Source of the DNA: Clostridia bacterium
GTDB taxonomy: Bacteria; Bacillota; Clostridia; Christensenellales; Aristaeellaceae
Direction of reading: 5' to 3'
Assembly (NCBI GenBank): GCA_016296675.1
Contig: JAEDIV010000040.1
Span: forward strand, 1 to 17,709
DNA: 17,709 nt
Below the pieces are notes generated by a model. That model was given only the letters and a program-made list of their open reading frames with translations. It was not told the origin of the DNA and did not search any database. Within the stretch, counting starts at the first letter, position 1. Each line of letters opens with the position of its first letter. Shown here piece by piece: positions 7,224-14,172 of the stretch. The position numbers and the translations under genes are program-made.

Positions 7224-7252
7224 TTGCAAACGCGGACAATTTATGAGATAAT
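7224..7252 (+). promoter_or_regulatory. Sigma-A-type promoter of tdh-kbl
   Basis: TTGCAA (7224-7229), a 17-base spacer and GATAAT (7247-7252), with TG of an extended -10 at 7244-7245. The untranslated leader would be about 65 bases. A CGGACAAT box (7233-7240) lies in the spacer and a second copy lies in the leader (7285-7292). Confidence 0.65.
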
Positions 7253-7325
7253 ACAGTGAAAACAGGAAAACTGTGCGTAATACACGGACAATGTGATTTT
7301 CTATACAGACAGGGAGGCAAACGAA

Positions 7326-8366
7326 GTGAGCGATATGATGAAGGCGATTATGAAAATGAAGCCGGGTAAGGGGCTGGAACTTCGCGAGGTTCCGGTTCCG
7401 AAGCCCGGTCTTGGTGAAGTTCTGATCAAGATCAGAAAGACGGCCATCTGCGGAACGGACCTTCATATCTATAACTGGGATCCGTGGAGCGAAAAGAACA
7501 TCCGGACGCCCCTGATCATCGGCCATGAATACGTGGGCGAAATCGCCGAGCTTGGCGCCGGCGTTACCGGTCTTACCGTCGGCGAACGTGTCAGCGGCGA
7601 AGGCCACATCGTCTGCCATCAGTGCCGCAACTGCCGCGCGGGCAACAGCCAGTGGTGCAAGCACACCAAGGGCGTCGGCGTAAACAGAGACGGCGCGTTT
7701 GCAGAATACATCGTGATTCCCGCAAGCAACGTCATTCCGATCAACCCCGAAATCGATGAAGACGTCGTTGCGTTCTTTGACGCCTACGGAAATGCCACCC
7801 ATACCGCGCTTATGTTCGATGTCGTCGGCGAAGACGTGCTTATTACCGGCGCAGGCGCAATCGGCGTGATGGCAGCTGCCATCTGCAGAAGAAACGGCGC
7901 GCGCAGTGTCGTTGTCACCGACGTAAACGACTACCGCCTCGCCCTTGCCAAGCGCATGGGCGCAACCGAGGTCATCAACGTTGCCCGCGACCGCATTGAA
8001 GATACCTTTGCGGCGCACAAAATTGTTGAGGGCTTTGACGTCGGACTCGAAATGAGCGGTAACCCCTCTGCGCTTTCCAGCATGATTACGCTCATGCGAA
8101 ACGGCGGCAAGATGGCGCTTCTGGGCATTCTTTCCAAGGATGCGCAGGTGGACTTCAACGAAATCATCTTCAAGGGCCTGACTGTACAGGGAATCTACGG
8201 CCGCAGAATGTACGAAACCTGGTACAAGATGATGGCGATGGTAGAGGGCGGCCTCGACCTTACGCCTATTATTACCCATCGTTTCCATTATTCCGATTTT
8301 GACAAGGGCTTTGAGGCCATGAACACCGGAAGAAGCGGTAAAGTCATTCTGGACTGGACGTATTAA
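7326..8366 (+). CDS. tdh: L-threonine 3-dehydrogenase
   Basis: The enzyme oxidises L-threonine with NAD+ to 2-amino-3-ketobutyrate, the first step of threonine breakdown to glycine. It has 346 residues (341 in E. coli) and is a zinc-dependent medium-chain dehydrogenase. The sequence shows the catalytic zinc region TAICGTDLHIYNWDPWS and GHEYVGE. The structural zinc site is the four-cysteine pattern CHQCRNCRAGNSQWC. The Rossmann glycine motif is GAGAIG. Long stretches resemble E. coli Tdh closely (VSGEGHI, GVGVNR, DVGLEMSG, YETWYKM, LTPIITHRF). I chose GTG 7326 because GGGAGG is 8 bases upstream; an ATG at 7335 would be 17 bases away. The next gene, kbl, uses its product directly. Confidence 0.96.
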   Translation: MSDMMKAIMKMKPGKGLELREVPVPKPGLGEVLIKIRKTAICGTDLHIYNWDPWSEKNIRTPLIIGHEYVGEIAELGAGVTGLTVGERVSGEGHIVCHQCRNCRAGNSQWCKHTKGVGVNRDGAFAEYIVIPASNVIPINPEIDEDVVAFFDAYGNATHTALMFDVVGEDVLITGAGAIGVMAAAICRRNGARSVVVTDVNDYRLALAKRMGATEVINVARDRIEDTFAAHKIVEGFDVGLEMSGNPSALSSMITLMRNGGKMALLGILSKDAQVDFNEIIFKGLTVQGIYGRRMYETWYKMMAMVEGGLDLTPIITHRFHYSDFDKGFEAMNTGRSGKVILDWTY

Positions 8367-8381
8367 GGAGGAAAACATCCT

Positions 8382-9563
8382 ATGAAATCGGCGTTTCATT
8401 TTTATACCGAACAGCTTGATGCCATTCGCGAGGCGGGCACGTTCAAGTCCGAACGCGTCATCACCACGCCCCAGAAGGCCAGAATCGATACCACGAAAAC
8501 AAACGGCGTTCTCAACATGTGTGCCAATAACTATCTCGGTCTTTCCAACCATCCGCGCCTGATTGAAGCCGCCAAGAAGAGTTACGACGAGTGGGGCTAC
8601 GGCTTATCCTCCGTTCGCTTCATCTGCGGAACGCAAGGACAGCACATTACGCTCGAAAAGAAAATCGCCGATTTCGTAAAGATGGACGATGCGATTCTCT
8701 ATTCCAGCTGCTTTGACGCAAACGGCGGCCTGTTCGAAACCCTGCTTGGTCCGGAAGATGCAGTCATCTCCGATGAACTCAACCACGCTTCCATCATCGA
8801 CGGCGTCCGCCTGTGCAAGGCCAAGCGCTTCCGCTATAGAAATAACGACATGGACGACCTTAGAGCGAAGCTTGAAGAAGCCAAGGACGCGCGCATCCGC
8901 CTGATCGCCACCGACGGCGTTTTCTCCATGGACGGATATATTGCAAACCTCAAGGCCATCTGCGATCTGGCAGATGAATACGACGCGCTCGTCATGGTCG
9001 ACGACAGCCATGCCGTAGGATTTATGGGCGACACCGGCCGCGGCACCGTTGAATACGCAGGCGTTGAAGGCAGAGTCGATATCATTACCGGCACCCTCGG
9101 AAAGGCGCTCGGCGGCGCAAGCGGCGGCTACACTGCGGCCCGTCAGGAAATCGTGGATCTGCTTCGCCAGCGCTCCCGTCCCTATCTCTTCTCCAACACC
9201 CTCGCGCCCTCGATCTGCGCAGCAGCCATTGCCACCTTTGACATGCTGAGTCAGTCCACTGAGCTGCGCGACAAGGTTTTTGAAAACACCCGCTACTTCA
9301 GAGCCAAACTTGAAGAAGCCGGCTTTGACGTCCTTCCCGGAACGCACCCGATCGTTCCCGTCATGCTGTACGACGCAAAGGTCGCCGGCGAATTCGCCGC
9401 CCGCATGCTCGAAAAGGGCGTATACGTCGTAGGCTTCTCCTACCCCGTAGTCCCCATGGGCAAAGCCAGAATCCGCACACAGGTCAGCGCCGCCCACTCC
9501 AAGGAAGACCTCGATTTCGCCGTCAAGTGCTTTAAAGAGGTCAAGGCGGAAATGGGACTGTAA
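8382..9563 (+). CDS. kbl: Glycine C-acetyltransferase (2-amino-3-ketobutyrate CoA ligase)
   Basis: This PLP enzyme cleaves 2-amino-3-ketobutyrate with CoA to glycine and acetyl-CoA. It completes the route begun by Tdh, whose product is unstable, which is why the two are co-expressed. It has 393 residues (398 in E. coli). It is an alpha-oxoamine synthase: CANNYLGLSNHP (48-59), SVRFICGTQ (77-85), VDDSHAVGFMG (206-216) and the PLP-binding lysine Lys241 in GTLGKALGGASGGY. It starts 15 bases after tdh, with AAGGAGG overlapping the tdh stop codon. The gene order is tdh-kbl, while E. coli has kbl-tdh. C-ending codons dominate in both genes. Confidence 0.96.
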   Translation: MKSAFHFYTEQLDAIREAGTFKSERVITTPQKARIDTTKTNGVLNMCANNYLGLSNHPRLIEAAKKSYDEWGYGLSSVRFICGTQGQHITLEKKIADFVKMDDAILYSSCFDANGGLFETLLGPEDAVISDELNHASIIDGVRLCKAKRFRYRNNDMDDLRAKLEEAKDARIRLIATDGVFSMDGYIANLKAICDLADEYDALVMVDDSHAVGFMGDTGRGTVEYAGVEGRVDIITGTLGKALGGASGGYTAARQEIVDLLRQRSRPYLFSNTLAPSICAAAIATFDMLSQSTELRDKVFENTRYFRAKLEEAGFDVLPGTHPIVPVMLYDAKVAGEFAARMLEKGVYVVGFSYPVVPMGKARIRTQVSAAHSKEDLDFAVKCFKEVKAEMGL

Positions 9564-9582
9564 ATAAATATCCGCCCATAAG

Positions 9583-9620
9583 AAACGCTTCGGCAATCAT
9601 AATCTGCCGAAGCGTTTTTG
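9583..9620 (+). terminator. Terminator of tdh-kbl
   Basis: A perfect 13-bp stem (9583-9595 with 9605-9617, core ACGCTTCGGCA) around a 9-base loop, ending in TTTTT. It acts on the plus strand. Confidence 0.9.
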
Positions 9621-9622
9621 TG

Positions 9623-9662
9623 AAAAAAGCGCCCGCAGACTGTTTGTTCTGCGGACGCTTTT
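9623..9662 (-). terminator. Terminator of the Na/phosphate cotransporter gene
   Basis: A 15-bp stem with one mismatch (9625-9639 with 9648-9662; core GCGTCCGCAGA on the minus strand). On the minus strand it ends in TTTTTTCAC. It lies back-to-back with the kbl terminator, 5 bases away. Confidence 0.85.
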
Positions 9663-9673
9663 CATTGTATGTT

Positions 9674-11518
9674 TTACGCCATCTTTTCAGGCAGGGTGAA
9701 GATTGCGGAGAAGAGCTTGTACTTGTCGTTGAAGTATTCGTTTTCGCCGCTCTTCATTTCGCCCAGATAGCTGTGCATGTCCATGCTGCTTTGCTTGATT
9801 TCGATGACGCAGCCGGCAATGTTGGAGCAGTGGTCGCTGACGCGCTCAAGGGCGGTCAGGATATCGGAGAGGACGAAGCCGTGTTCGATGGAGCAGAGGC
9901 CGCGGCTCAGGCGGTCGATGTGGCGGGCGCGGATCTGCTTCTGAAGCTTATCTACTACCTGCTCAAGGGGTTCGACCTGCATGGCGGATTCGAGATTGTC
10001 GTTGATAAACGCGTCAAGTGCGAGACGCATGGTTTCGCGAACTGCGTCGGTCATGATGCTGAGCTCACGGATCGCGTCTTCGGAGAAGGAAATCTTCTTT
10101 TCGGCCATTTCAAGGCTGGCCTTGGCGATGTCGTTTGCGTGGTCGCTGATGCGCTCAAAGTCGCCGATCATGTGAAGAAGCTTGGACTGCTCGTGGCTGT
10201 CTTCGCTGGAAAGACTGGTTTCCGCGAGTTTTACAAGGTAGGTGCCCAGCATATCCTCGAACTTGTCAGCGCGGTCCTCGTCTTTTTCGACGCTTTCGGC
10301 GACTTTTTCGTCATAGGCAGAGATGAGGGTGATGGCATTGTTGATGGAAGCGGAAGCAACCTCGGCCATGGTGTTGGTGACGCTGCGGGCGCGGGCCAGC
10401 GCGATGGGCGGAGTGACGAACAGGCGCTCGTCCAGAAGCTCTTTTTCGGCATCCTTGCCCTTGTCGCGGATAAGCAGGCACGCAAGATCCACCAGCTTCT
10501 TGTGGAAGGGCATGAGAAGCGCAGTGGTCAGGAGCTTAAAGATGGAGTGAACGATGGCGATGCCGACAGGGTTGATTGCCGTCGAAAGGAAAGCAAAATT
10601 CACAAATACATTGATCAGATAGAAAAGGCTCAGCCACACGATCATACCGATGACGTTGAACAGAAGGTGAATCATGGAGGCTCTGCGGGCGTCCGTGGAT
10701 GCGCCGGTGGAGGAGATCATCGCTGTTACGCAGGTACCGATGTTCTGCCCCATGATGATCGGGATGGCGGTTCCAAAGGAGATTGCGCCGGATACGGACA
10801 GCGCCTGAAGAACGCCGACCGAGGCGGAGGAGGACTGAACGATTGCGGTAAATACGGTACCGACGATAACGCCCAGAATGGGGTTGGAGAATGCGGTCAA
10901 AACGCTCTGGAAGCCCGGAAGCTCGGTGATGGGGTCTACAGAGTCGGACATCATTTCCATGCCGAACATGAGAACCGCAAAGCCTAAGAAAATTGTTCCG
11001 GTGTCCTTCGTCTTGGCCTTTTTGCCCATCATGTGCATGACAATACCGATGAGAGCGACGACGGGGGTGAAGGTCGAGGGCTTGAAAAGCTGAATGTACC
11101 ACACGCTTGATTCAATACCCGCAAGAGACAAAACCCAGCTGGTGACGGCAGTTCCGATGTTGGCGCCGATGATGATGCCGACGGACTGCGCCAGCTTCAT
11201 AAGGCCGGAGTTTACAAAACCGACGACCATAACCGTGGTCGCGGAGGAAGACTGGATAACCGCGGTGACAACCAGACCCAGAATCAAACCGCGCATGGGG
11301 CTGGAGGACAGTTTATAGAGGATGGTCTTCAGCTGATTGCCGGCGCGTCTTTCAAGACCGTCGGACATCAGGCTCATTCCGTAAAGGAAAAGAGCGAGGC
11401 CGCCGAGGAGACCTAAGATGCTTAAAATGAGGTCAAAGGGCGCGATGCCCGTCTGTGCTGCCGTAACTACTTCCTGTACGGCTTCGATGGGGGTAGAGGC
11501 TTCTGCGAATGAAGTCAT
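9674..11518 (-). CDS. Na/Pi cotransporter family protein with C-terminal PhoU-like domain
   Basis: The protein has 614 residues. Residues about 25-350 form the Na+/phosphate cotransporter core (NptA/YjbB type). It has the two inverted-repeat signatures TAVIQSSSATT (QSSS at 89-92) and TAIVQSSSASV (QSSS at 228-231), each followed by a GANIGT or GQNIGT loop. Residues about 375-600 are helical and PhoU-like, with repeated DFERISDHANDIA and ALERVSDHCSNIA segments that normally bind metal clusters or sense phosphate status. Bacterial homologues import or export phosphate with Na+; the direction here is not decided by sequence. The ATG at 11518 has AGGAGG close upstream. It is monocistronic, with its own terminator. 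It could be annotated as a Na/Pi symporter or a phosphate exporter. Confidence 0.9.
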   Translation of the reverse strand: MTSFAEASTPIEAVQEVVTAAQTGIAPFDLILSILGLLGGLALFLYGMSLMSDGLERRAGNQLKTILYKLSSSPMRGLILGLVVTAVIQSSSATTVMVVGFVNSGLMKLAQSVGIIIGANIGTAVTSWVLSLAGIESSVWYIQLFKPSTFTPVVALIGIVMHMMGKKAKTKDTGTIFLGFAVLMFGMEMMSDSVDPITELPGFQSVLTAFSNPILGVIVGTVFTAIVQSSSASVGVLQALSVSGAISFGTAIPIIMGQNIGTCVTAMISSTGASTDARRASMIHLLFNVIGMIVWLSLFYLINVFVNFAFLSTAINPVGIAIVHSIFKLLTTALLMPFHKKLVDLACLLIRDKGKDAEKELLDERLFVTPPIALARARSVTNTMAEVASASINNAITLISAYDEKVAESVEKDEDRADKFEDMLGTYLVKLAETSLSSEDSHEQSKLLHMIGDFERISDHANDIAKASLEMAEKKISFSEDAIRELSIMTDAVRETMRLALDAFINDNLESAMQVEPLEQVVDKLQKQIRARHIDRLSRGLCSIEHGFVLSDILTALERVSDHCSNIAGCVIEIKQSSMDMHSYLGEMKSGENEYFNDKYKLFSAIFTLPEKMA

Positions 11519-11525
11519 GGTGTAC

Positions 11526-11562
11526 CTCCTGTATTTCTTTTTCTTTCTCTTCTTTTCTCTTT
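11526..11562 (-). other. Polypurine leader of the cotransporter mRNA
   Basis: The minus strand is an almost pure purine run (AAAGAGAAAAGAAGAGAAAG and on) between the likely -10 and the AGGAGG site. It should be unstructured in RNA. A TATAAT at 11574-11569 lies just upstream as a possible -10, without a recognisable -35. Confidence 0.45.
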
Positions 11563-11680
11563 CTACATATTATATGATATCACATCTCATGATCGTTGCA
11601 TGTTAATGTAAGTAAAACGGCGGTAAAATTTCGCAGTGAGAGACGCTTTTGATCTCATCGTGAGAAACTTTGAAAAATTC

Positions 11681-11709
11681 TTGCATCTGCATGTAAAATC
11701 GCGTACAAT
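11681..11709 (+). promoter_or_regulatory. Probable promoter of the PH-domain gene
   Basis: TTGCAT (11681-11686), a 17-base spacer and TACAAT (11704-11709). The start codon is about 32 bases downstream. It diverges from the cotransporter promoter. Confidence 0.5.
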
Positions 11710-11741
11710 AGAAAAAGAAAAAATTGAGAGAGGTGAATCGT

Positions 11742-12116
11742 GTGGCCGTTATCTGGCAGGACAGAAAGCGTATATTGGGCATGCCCATCAGTTTTACCAG
11801 GTATATTCTGGAGGAAGACAGACTGATTCTTGATGAAGGACTTCTCAAATCTGTTGAAAACGAGATTATGCTTTATCGAATTCAGGATATCACGCTCATT
11901 CGCACCCTTGGCGCCAAGATTCTCGGCGTAGGAACGATTGAAGTGCGTTCGAGCGATAAAACGCACCCGGTACTGTATCTGAAAAACATTAAAGATGCAG
12001 CGAAAGTCAAGCGCATCCTGTCTGAAAATGTGGAGCGCGAGCGCGACAGAAGGCGCGTCGGTACGCATGAATTCATTGGAGATGAAGCGTTTGAAGACGG
12101 AATGGACGAAATCTGA
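11742..12116 (+). CDS. Small bacterial PH-domain (bPH_2/YdbS-like) protein
   Basis: The protein has 124 residues. Residues about 15-92 match the bacterial PH-like domain bPH_2: a Tyr-Ile-Leu-Glu strand with DRLILDEGLL, then IMLYRIQDITLIRTLGAKILGVGTIEV, then VLYLKNIKDAAKVKRIL. No membrane segment is visible, unlike YdbS/YdbT proteins, which anchor this domain with transmembrane helices. The C-terminal ~30 residues are charged (ERERDRRRVG, then acidic EAFEDGMDEI). Function is unknown; the family is usually envelope-associated. GTG 11742 is chosen because GAGAGG lies 9 bases upstream; in-frame GTG 11733 and TTG 11724 are possible but worse placed. It ends one base from the end of bofA on the other strand. 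Confidence 0.75.
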   Translation: MAVIWQDRKRILGMPISFTRYILEEDRLILDEGLLKSVENEIMLYRIQDITLIRTLGAKILGVGTIEVRSSDKTHPVLYLKNIKDAAKVKRILSENVERERDRRRVGTHEFIGDEAFEDGMDEI

Positions 12117-12117
12117 T

Positions 12118-12384
12118 CTATAAAAGATACATAAGCGCCGTCAAAAGCAATATGCCGGGAATCCCGAGAAAGCCTGCCGTAAGCGCGGAAAAGGGATTGA
12201 GCGGCAGAGAAAACCCGGTGAAACCGGAGAGCAGATTGATGCCGAGAAGCAATAGCGCGCCGGCAGCCCCGTTGGCGGCAATGCGCCAGATGAGCCTTCC
12301 GGGAATCAGCAGAATCCGCCCGATTAAAGCAATTAAGACAATCCCAAGCACAAACATAAAGGCAACCGGCCACGGAATCGGCAT
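12118..12384 (-). CDS. bofA: BofA, inhibitor of pro-sigma-K processing
   Basis: The protein has 88 residues and belongs to the BofA family. In Bacillus, BofA with SpoIVFA holds the membrane protease SpoIVFB inactive until engulfment signals arrive, timing sigma-K activation in the mother cell. The sequence has two or three hydrophobic segments (about 6-28, 38-52, 68-88). It has the conserved RILLIPGRLIWRIAANGAAG, the Asn of GIN (48-50), the LPLNP motif (60-64) and the terminal GFLGIPGILLLTAL. Length matches the family (about 85-90). The ATG follows GGAGGGTG. The ribosome binding site is buried in a long hairpin that fills the gap to the upstream gene. BofA is often found near recR in other spore formers; here it sits between a PH-domain gene and a secreted-protein gene. 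Confidence 0.9.
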   Translation of the reverse strand: MPIPWPVAFMFVLGIVLIALIGRILLIPGRLIWRIAANGAAGALLLLGINLLSGFTGFSLPLNPFSALTAGFLGIPGILLLTALMYLL

Positions 12385-12387
12385 AGA

Positions 12388-12434
12388 AAATCACCCTCCT
12401 TCACATGCATAAAGCATATGAGGGAGGGCGATTT
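12388..12434 (-). promoter_or_regulatory. Long hairpin sequestering the bofA ribosome binding site
   Basis: 12388-12408 pairs with 12414-12434 around a 5-base loop: 18 Watson-Crick pairs, two G.U pairs and one mismatch when read as minus-strand RNA. It begins 2 bases after the stop codon of the upstream gene. The 3' arm contains AAGGAGGGTG, the bofA Shine-Dalgarno site (12392-12401). The bases after it are only TTTTCT, so it could also be a weak terminator. Confidence 0.7.
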
Positions 12435-12436
12435 AA

Positions 12437-13990
12437 TTATGTCCAGCCGGTAAGCCGTCTTGGAATGTAGCCGTTTTGATAATAATAGGAAATGGGGTAG
12501 ATGCTTGTTGATACGGTGTTGATGCCGGGTTCGTTTCCACCTTGCTCAATGACGACGATTTTGGATTTCTGGCTGTTTGCGTAATATAAAAACATGACTA
12601 CGTGCCGTCCGCCTCGGACCAGAATATCGCCCGGCATGAGCGTTTCGGATGACGAAAGGGTGGTAAAGAGTGTGGAGGAATGGAAGGTATTTGTATTGAA
12701 GTTGGCTGTCTGGCTTGTAAAGCCGAAAAAGCTGATCGAAAGCATGGAGGAGCAGTCGTTTCCGACATATTTTCCGTTTAAAAGTTTATTCTGGTTGAGA
12801 TAATAGCCCTTGGCAGCGGGGGTGAAGCGGCTTTCGGAAACGGCCTTTTGCACATTGTACAGACGGTTCTGATAGTCGGATATGTAGGGGAGGCCGTAAT
12901 ACACGATTCCGGGTTTAAAATCCTTTGCGCCGTTTTCGCTGTTGGCAGCCTTCCAGTACGGCTGATAGCTTTTCGTCATCCAGGGAAAGGCATACATGGA
13001 AAACGCATTTTCAATGACGGTTTTACGCTTATTCATTATGGAATAGGAGATTTTGCCTCTGGCATACAGATTTTCAAGCTCCAAAAAGGCGGAGGATTTC
13101 ACGCTTTCTATGCGGGCAAGGTTTGCGCTGACTCCGTTTACGTCCGTTTGGCGAAGGGGCATGACCAGCGTTTTCTGATCGTTCAGAACCGTGATTTTGC
13201 ATCTGGCGTATATGTTTTTGTTTAATTCGGATTTCGCGTATACATAGCATGTGCCGCCCGATTTTGCAGTCACAATGCCGGAGGCTGATATGCTTGCGAT
13301 GGAAGAATTGTCCGTATACCACAGAACTTCGCCCAAAGCATCGTCCGGGAAAATCGTATAGGAAAGCGTATGTTTTTCGCCGACGGACAGGGTAACGGAT
13401 GATTCCGAAAGCGAGATTTCTTCGATCCCCTGAAGCACATTGACCGCATAATGCGCATATGCGCCGCTTCCATCCTTTGAAAAGCACAGAATCTGCGCTC
13501 GTCCTGCGCTTATGCCCGAGACAGCGCCGTCTTCGCCGGCAAGCGCGATGTCCGGATGCATCGAAACGAAATAGAAAGAAGAATTGTCATGCGCTTCGGG
13601 CTTTGAGATTGCTGTAAGCTGCAGGCTTTCGTTTTGAATAATCGTGTTTCCCATGTCGCTTAAAAGCATGATGGAGGATACGGGGATGAAAAAATCCTCC
13701 GTTTCGGGAACGGATACGGCAATAAAGGTTCGCCCTGTGCTTTTCGCAAAAGCTTCTGCCGGGGATCCGGGATATCCGTATATCGCTGAAACGCGGCCGG
13801 ATAATGCGCTTTCATGAATAGACTTTACGGACTTTGGAAAAAACGCGCTGTCAAATGAAGGAACATCAGTAAAAGCTTCTTCTTTAATCTCACGTATGCC
13901 GTTCGGCACAAAAAGCGCATCCGCAAGACAGGAAAAGCCGCATGGAAGAAGCGCGCAGGCAATGAGAACCCCCAAAACCATTTTCTTCAT
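12437..13990 (-). CDS. Secreted BspA-repeat / Ig-like / NlpC-P60-like protein
   Basis: The protein has 517 residues from the ATG at 13990, which has AAGGAA 9 bases upstream. Residues 1-24 are a signal peptide ending CLADA. Residues about 25-92 are a BspA-type leucine-rich repeat remnant (LFVPNGIREIKEEAF, then AIYGYPGSPAEAFAKSTGRTFI). Residues about 103-186 are a divergent Ig-like domain, and about 190-268 a clear Big_2 domain (VTLSVGEKHTLSYTIFPDDA, then GIVTAKSGGTCYVYA). Residues about 395-517 resemble an NlpC/P60-type cysteine peptidase or amidase: Cys413 in GNDCSSML, His463 after LMPGDILVRGGRH, and Glu482/Gln483 as a possible third residue. It is probably a wall-associated peptidoglycan hydrolase. 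The stretch 270-390 is not recognised. Catalytic assignment is tentative. Confidence 0.72.
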   Translation of the reverse strand: MKKMVLGVLIACALLPCGFSCLADALFVPNGIREIKEEAFTDVPSFDSAFFPKSVKSIHESALSGRVSAIYGYPGSPAEAFAKSTGRTFIAVSVPETEDFFIPVSSIMLLSDMGNTIIQNESLQLTAISKPEAHDNSSFYFVSMHPDIALAGEDGAVSGISAGRAQILCFSKDGSGAYAHYAVNVLQGIEEISLSESSVTLSVGEKHTLSYTIFPDDALGEVLWYTDNSSIASISASGIVTAKSGGTCYVYAKSELNKNIYARCKITVLNDQKTLVMPLRQTDVNGVSANLARIESVKSSAFLELENLYARGKISYSIMNKRKTVIENAFSMYAFPWMTKSYQPYWKAANSENGAKDFKPGIVYYGLPYISDYQNRLYNVQKAVSESRFTPAAKGYYLNQNKLLNGKYVGNDCSSMLSISFFGFTSQTANFNTNTFHSSTLFTTLSSSETLMPGDILVRGGRHVVMFLYYANSQKSKIVVIEQGGNEPGINTVSTSIYPISYYYQNGYIPRRLTGWT

Positions 13991-14020
13991 GCGGCGCACT
14001 TCCTTTCCGCGCTGTACCCA

Positions 14021-14070
14021 AAGGGCTCCCTTGCGTAAAGGGAGCGGTCAGCGAAGCTGACTCGGGGATT
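14021..14070. repeat. Two-hairpin intergenic repeat element (REP/MITE-like)
   Basis: GCTCCCTT (14025-14032) pairs with AAGGGAGC (14038-14045) around GCGTA. GTCAGC (14047-14052) pairs with GCTGAC (14056-14061) around GAA. The block continues to CTCGGGGATT. From memory, closely similar blocks occur as dispersed intergenic repeats in gut Clostridia. Only one copy is present here, so its repeat status is not shown by the window itself. Confidence 0.55.
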
Positions 14071-14094
14071 GCAGCAGTCTTTTTCATTATCCAT

Positions 14095-14103
14095 AGTATA
14101 TCA
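14095..14103 (-). promoter_or_regulatory. Extended -10 promoter of the secreted hydrolase-like gene
   Basis: On the minus strand, TGATATACT is an extended -10 with five of six TATAAT bases. No -35 at 17-18 bases is convincing. Transcription from it would place the two-hairpin repeat inside a leader of about 100 bases. Confidence 0.4.
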
Positions 14104-14172
14104 CACTTTGCATCGGATTTGTATCAAAATCTTCCTTTTCTTATCACTTTGGACGCGCAAAATGCCAAAAAG

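Noticed and set aside
7253..7320. Riboswitch or T-box in the tdh leader
   Set aside because: The leader is only about 65 bases. It holds just a weak ACAGT/ACTGT pairing, with no conserved T-box, glycine or other riboswitch core.
7032..8552. Long minus-strand open frame (506 codons) across tdh
   Set aside because: It is antisense to tdh and neighbouring genes, and its length follows from the codon bias of tdh. No promoter or ribosome site, and no domain recognised.
9620..10987. Long plus-strand open frame (455 codons) opposite the Na/phosphate cotransporter gene
   Set aside because: It is the mirror of a strongly coding minus-strand gene with clear family motifs. Its product is low in sense (Gly/Asp/Val/His-rich), with no ribosome site or recognisable domain.
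11603..11848. Minus-strand small open frame across the cotransporter/PH-gene divergent region
   Set aside because: It overlaps both promoters and the start of the PH-domain gene, and has no ribosome site or recognisable sequence features.
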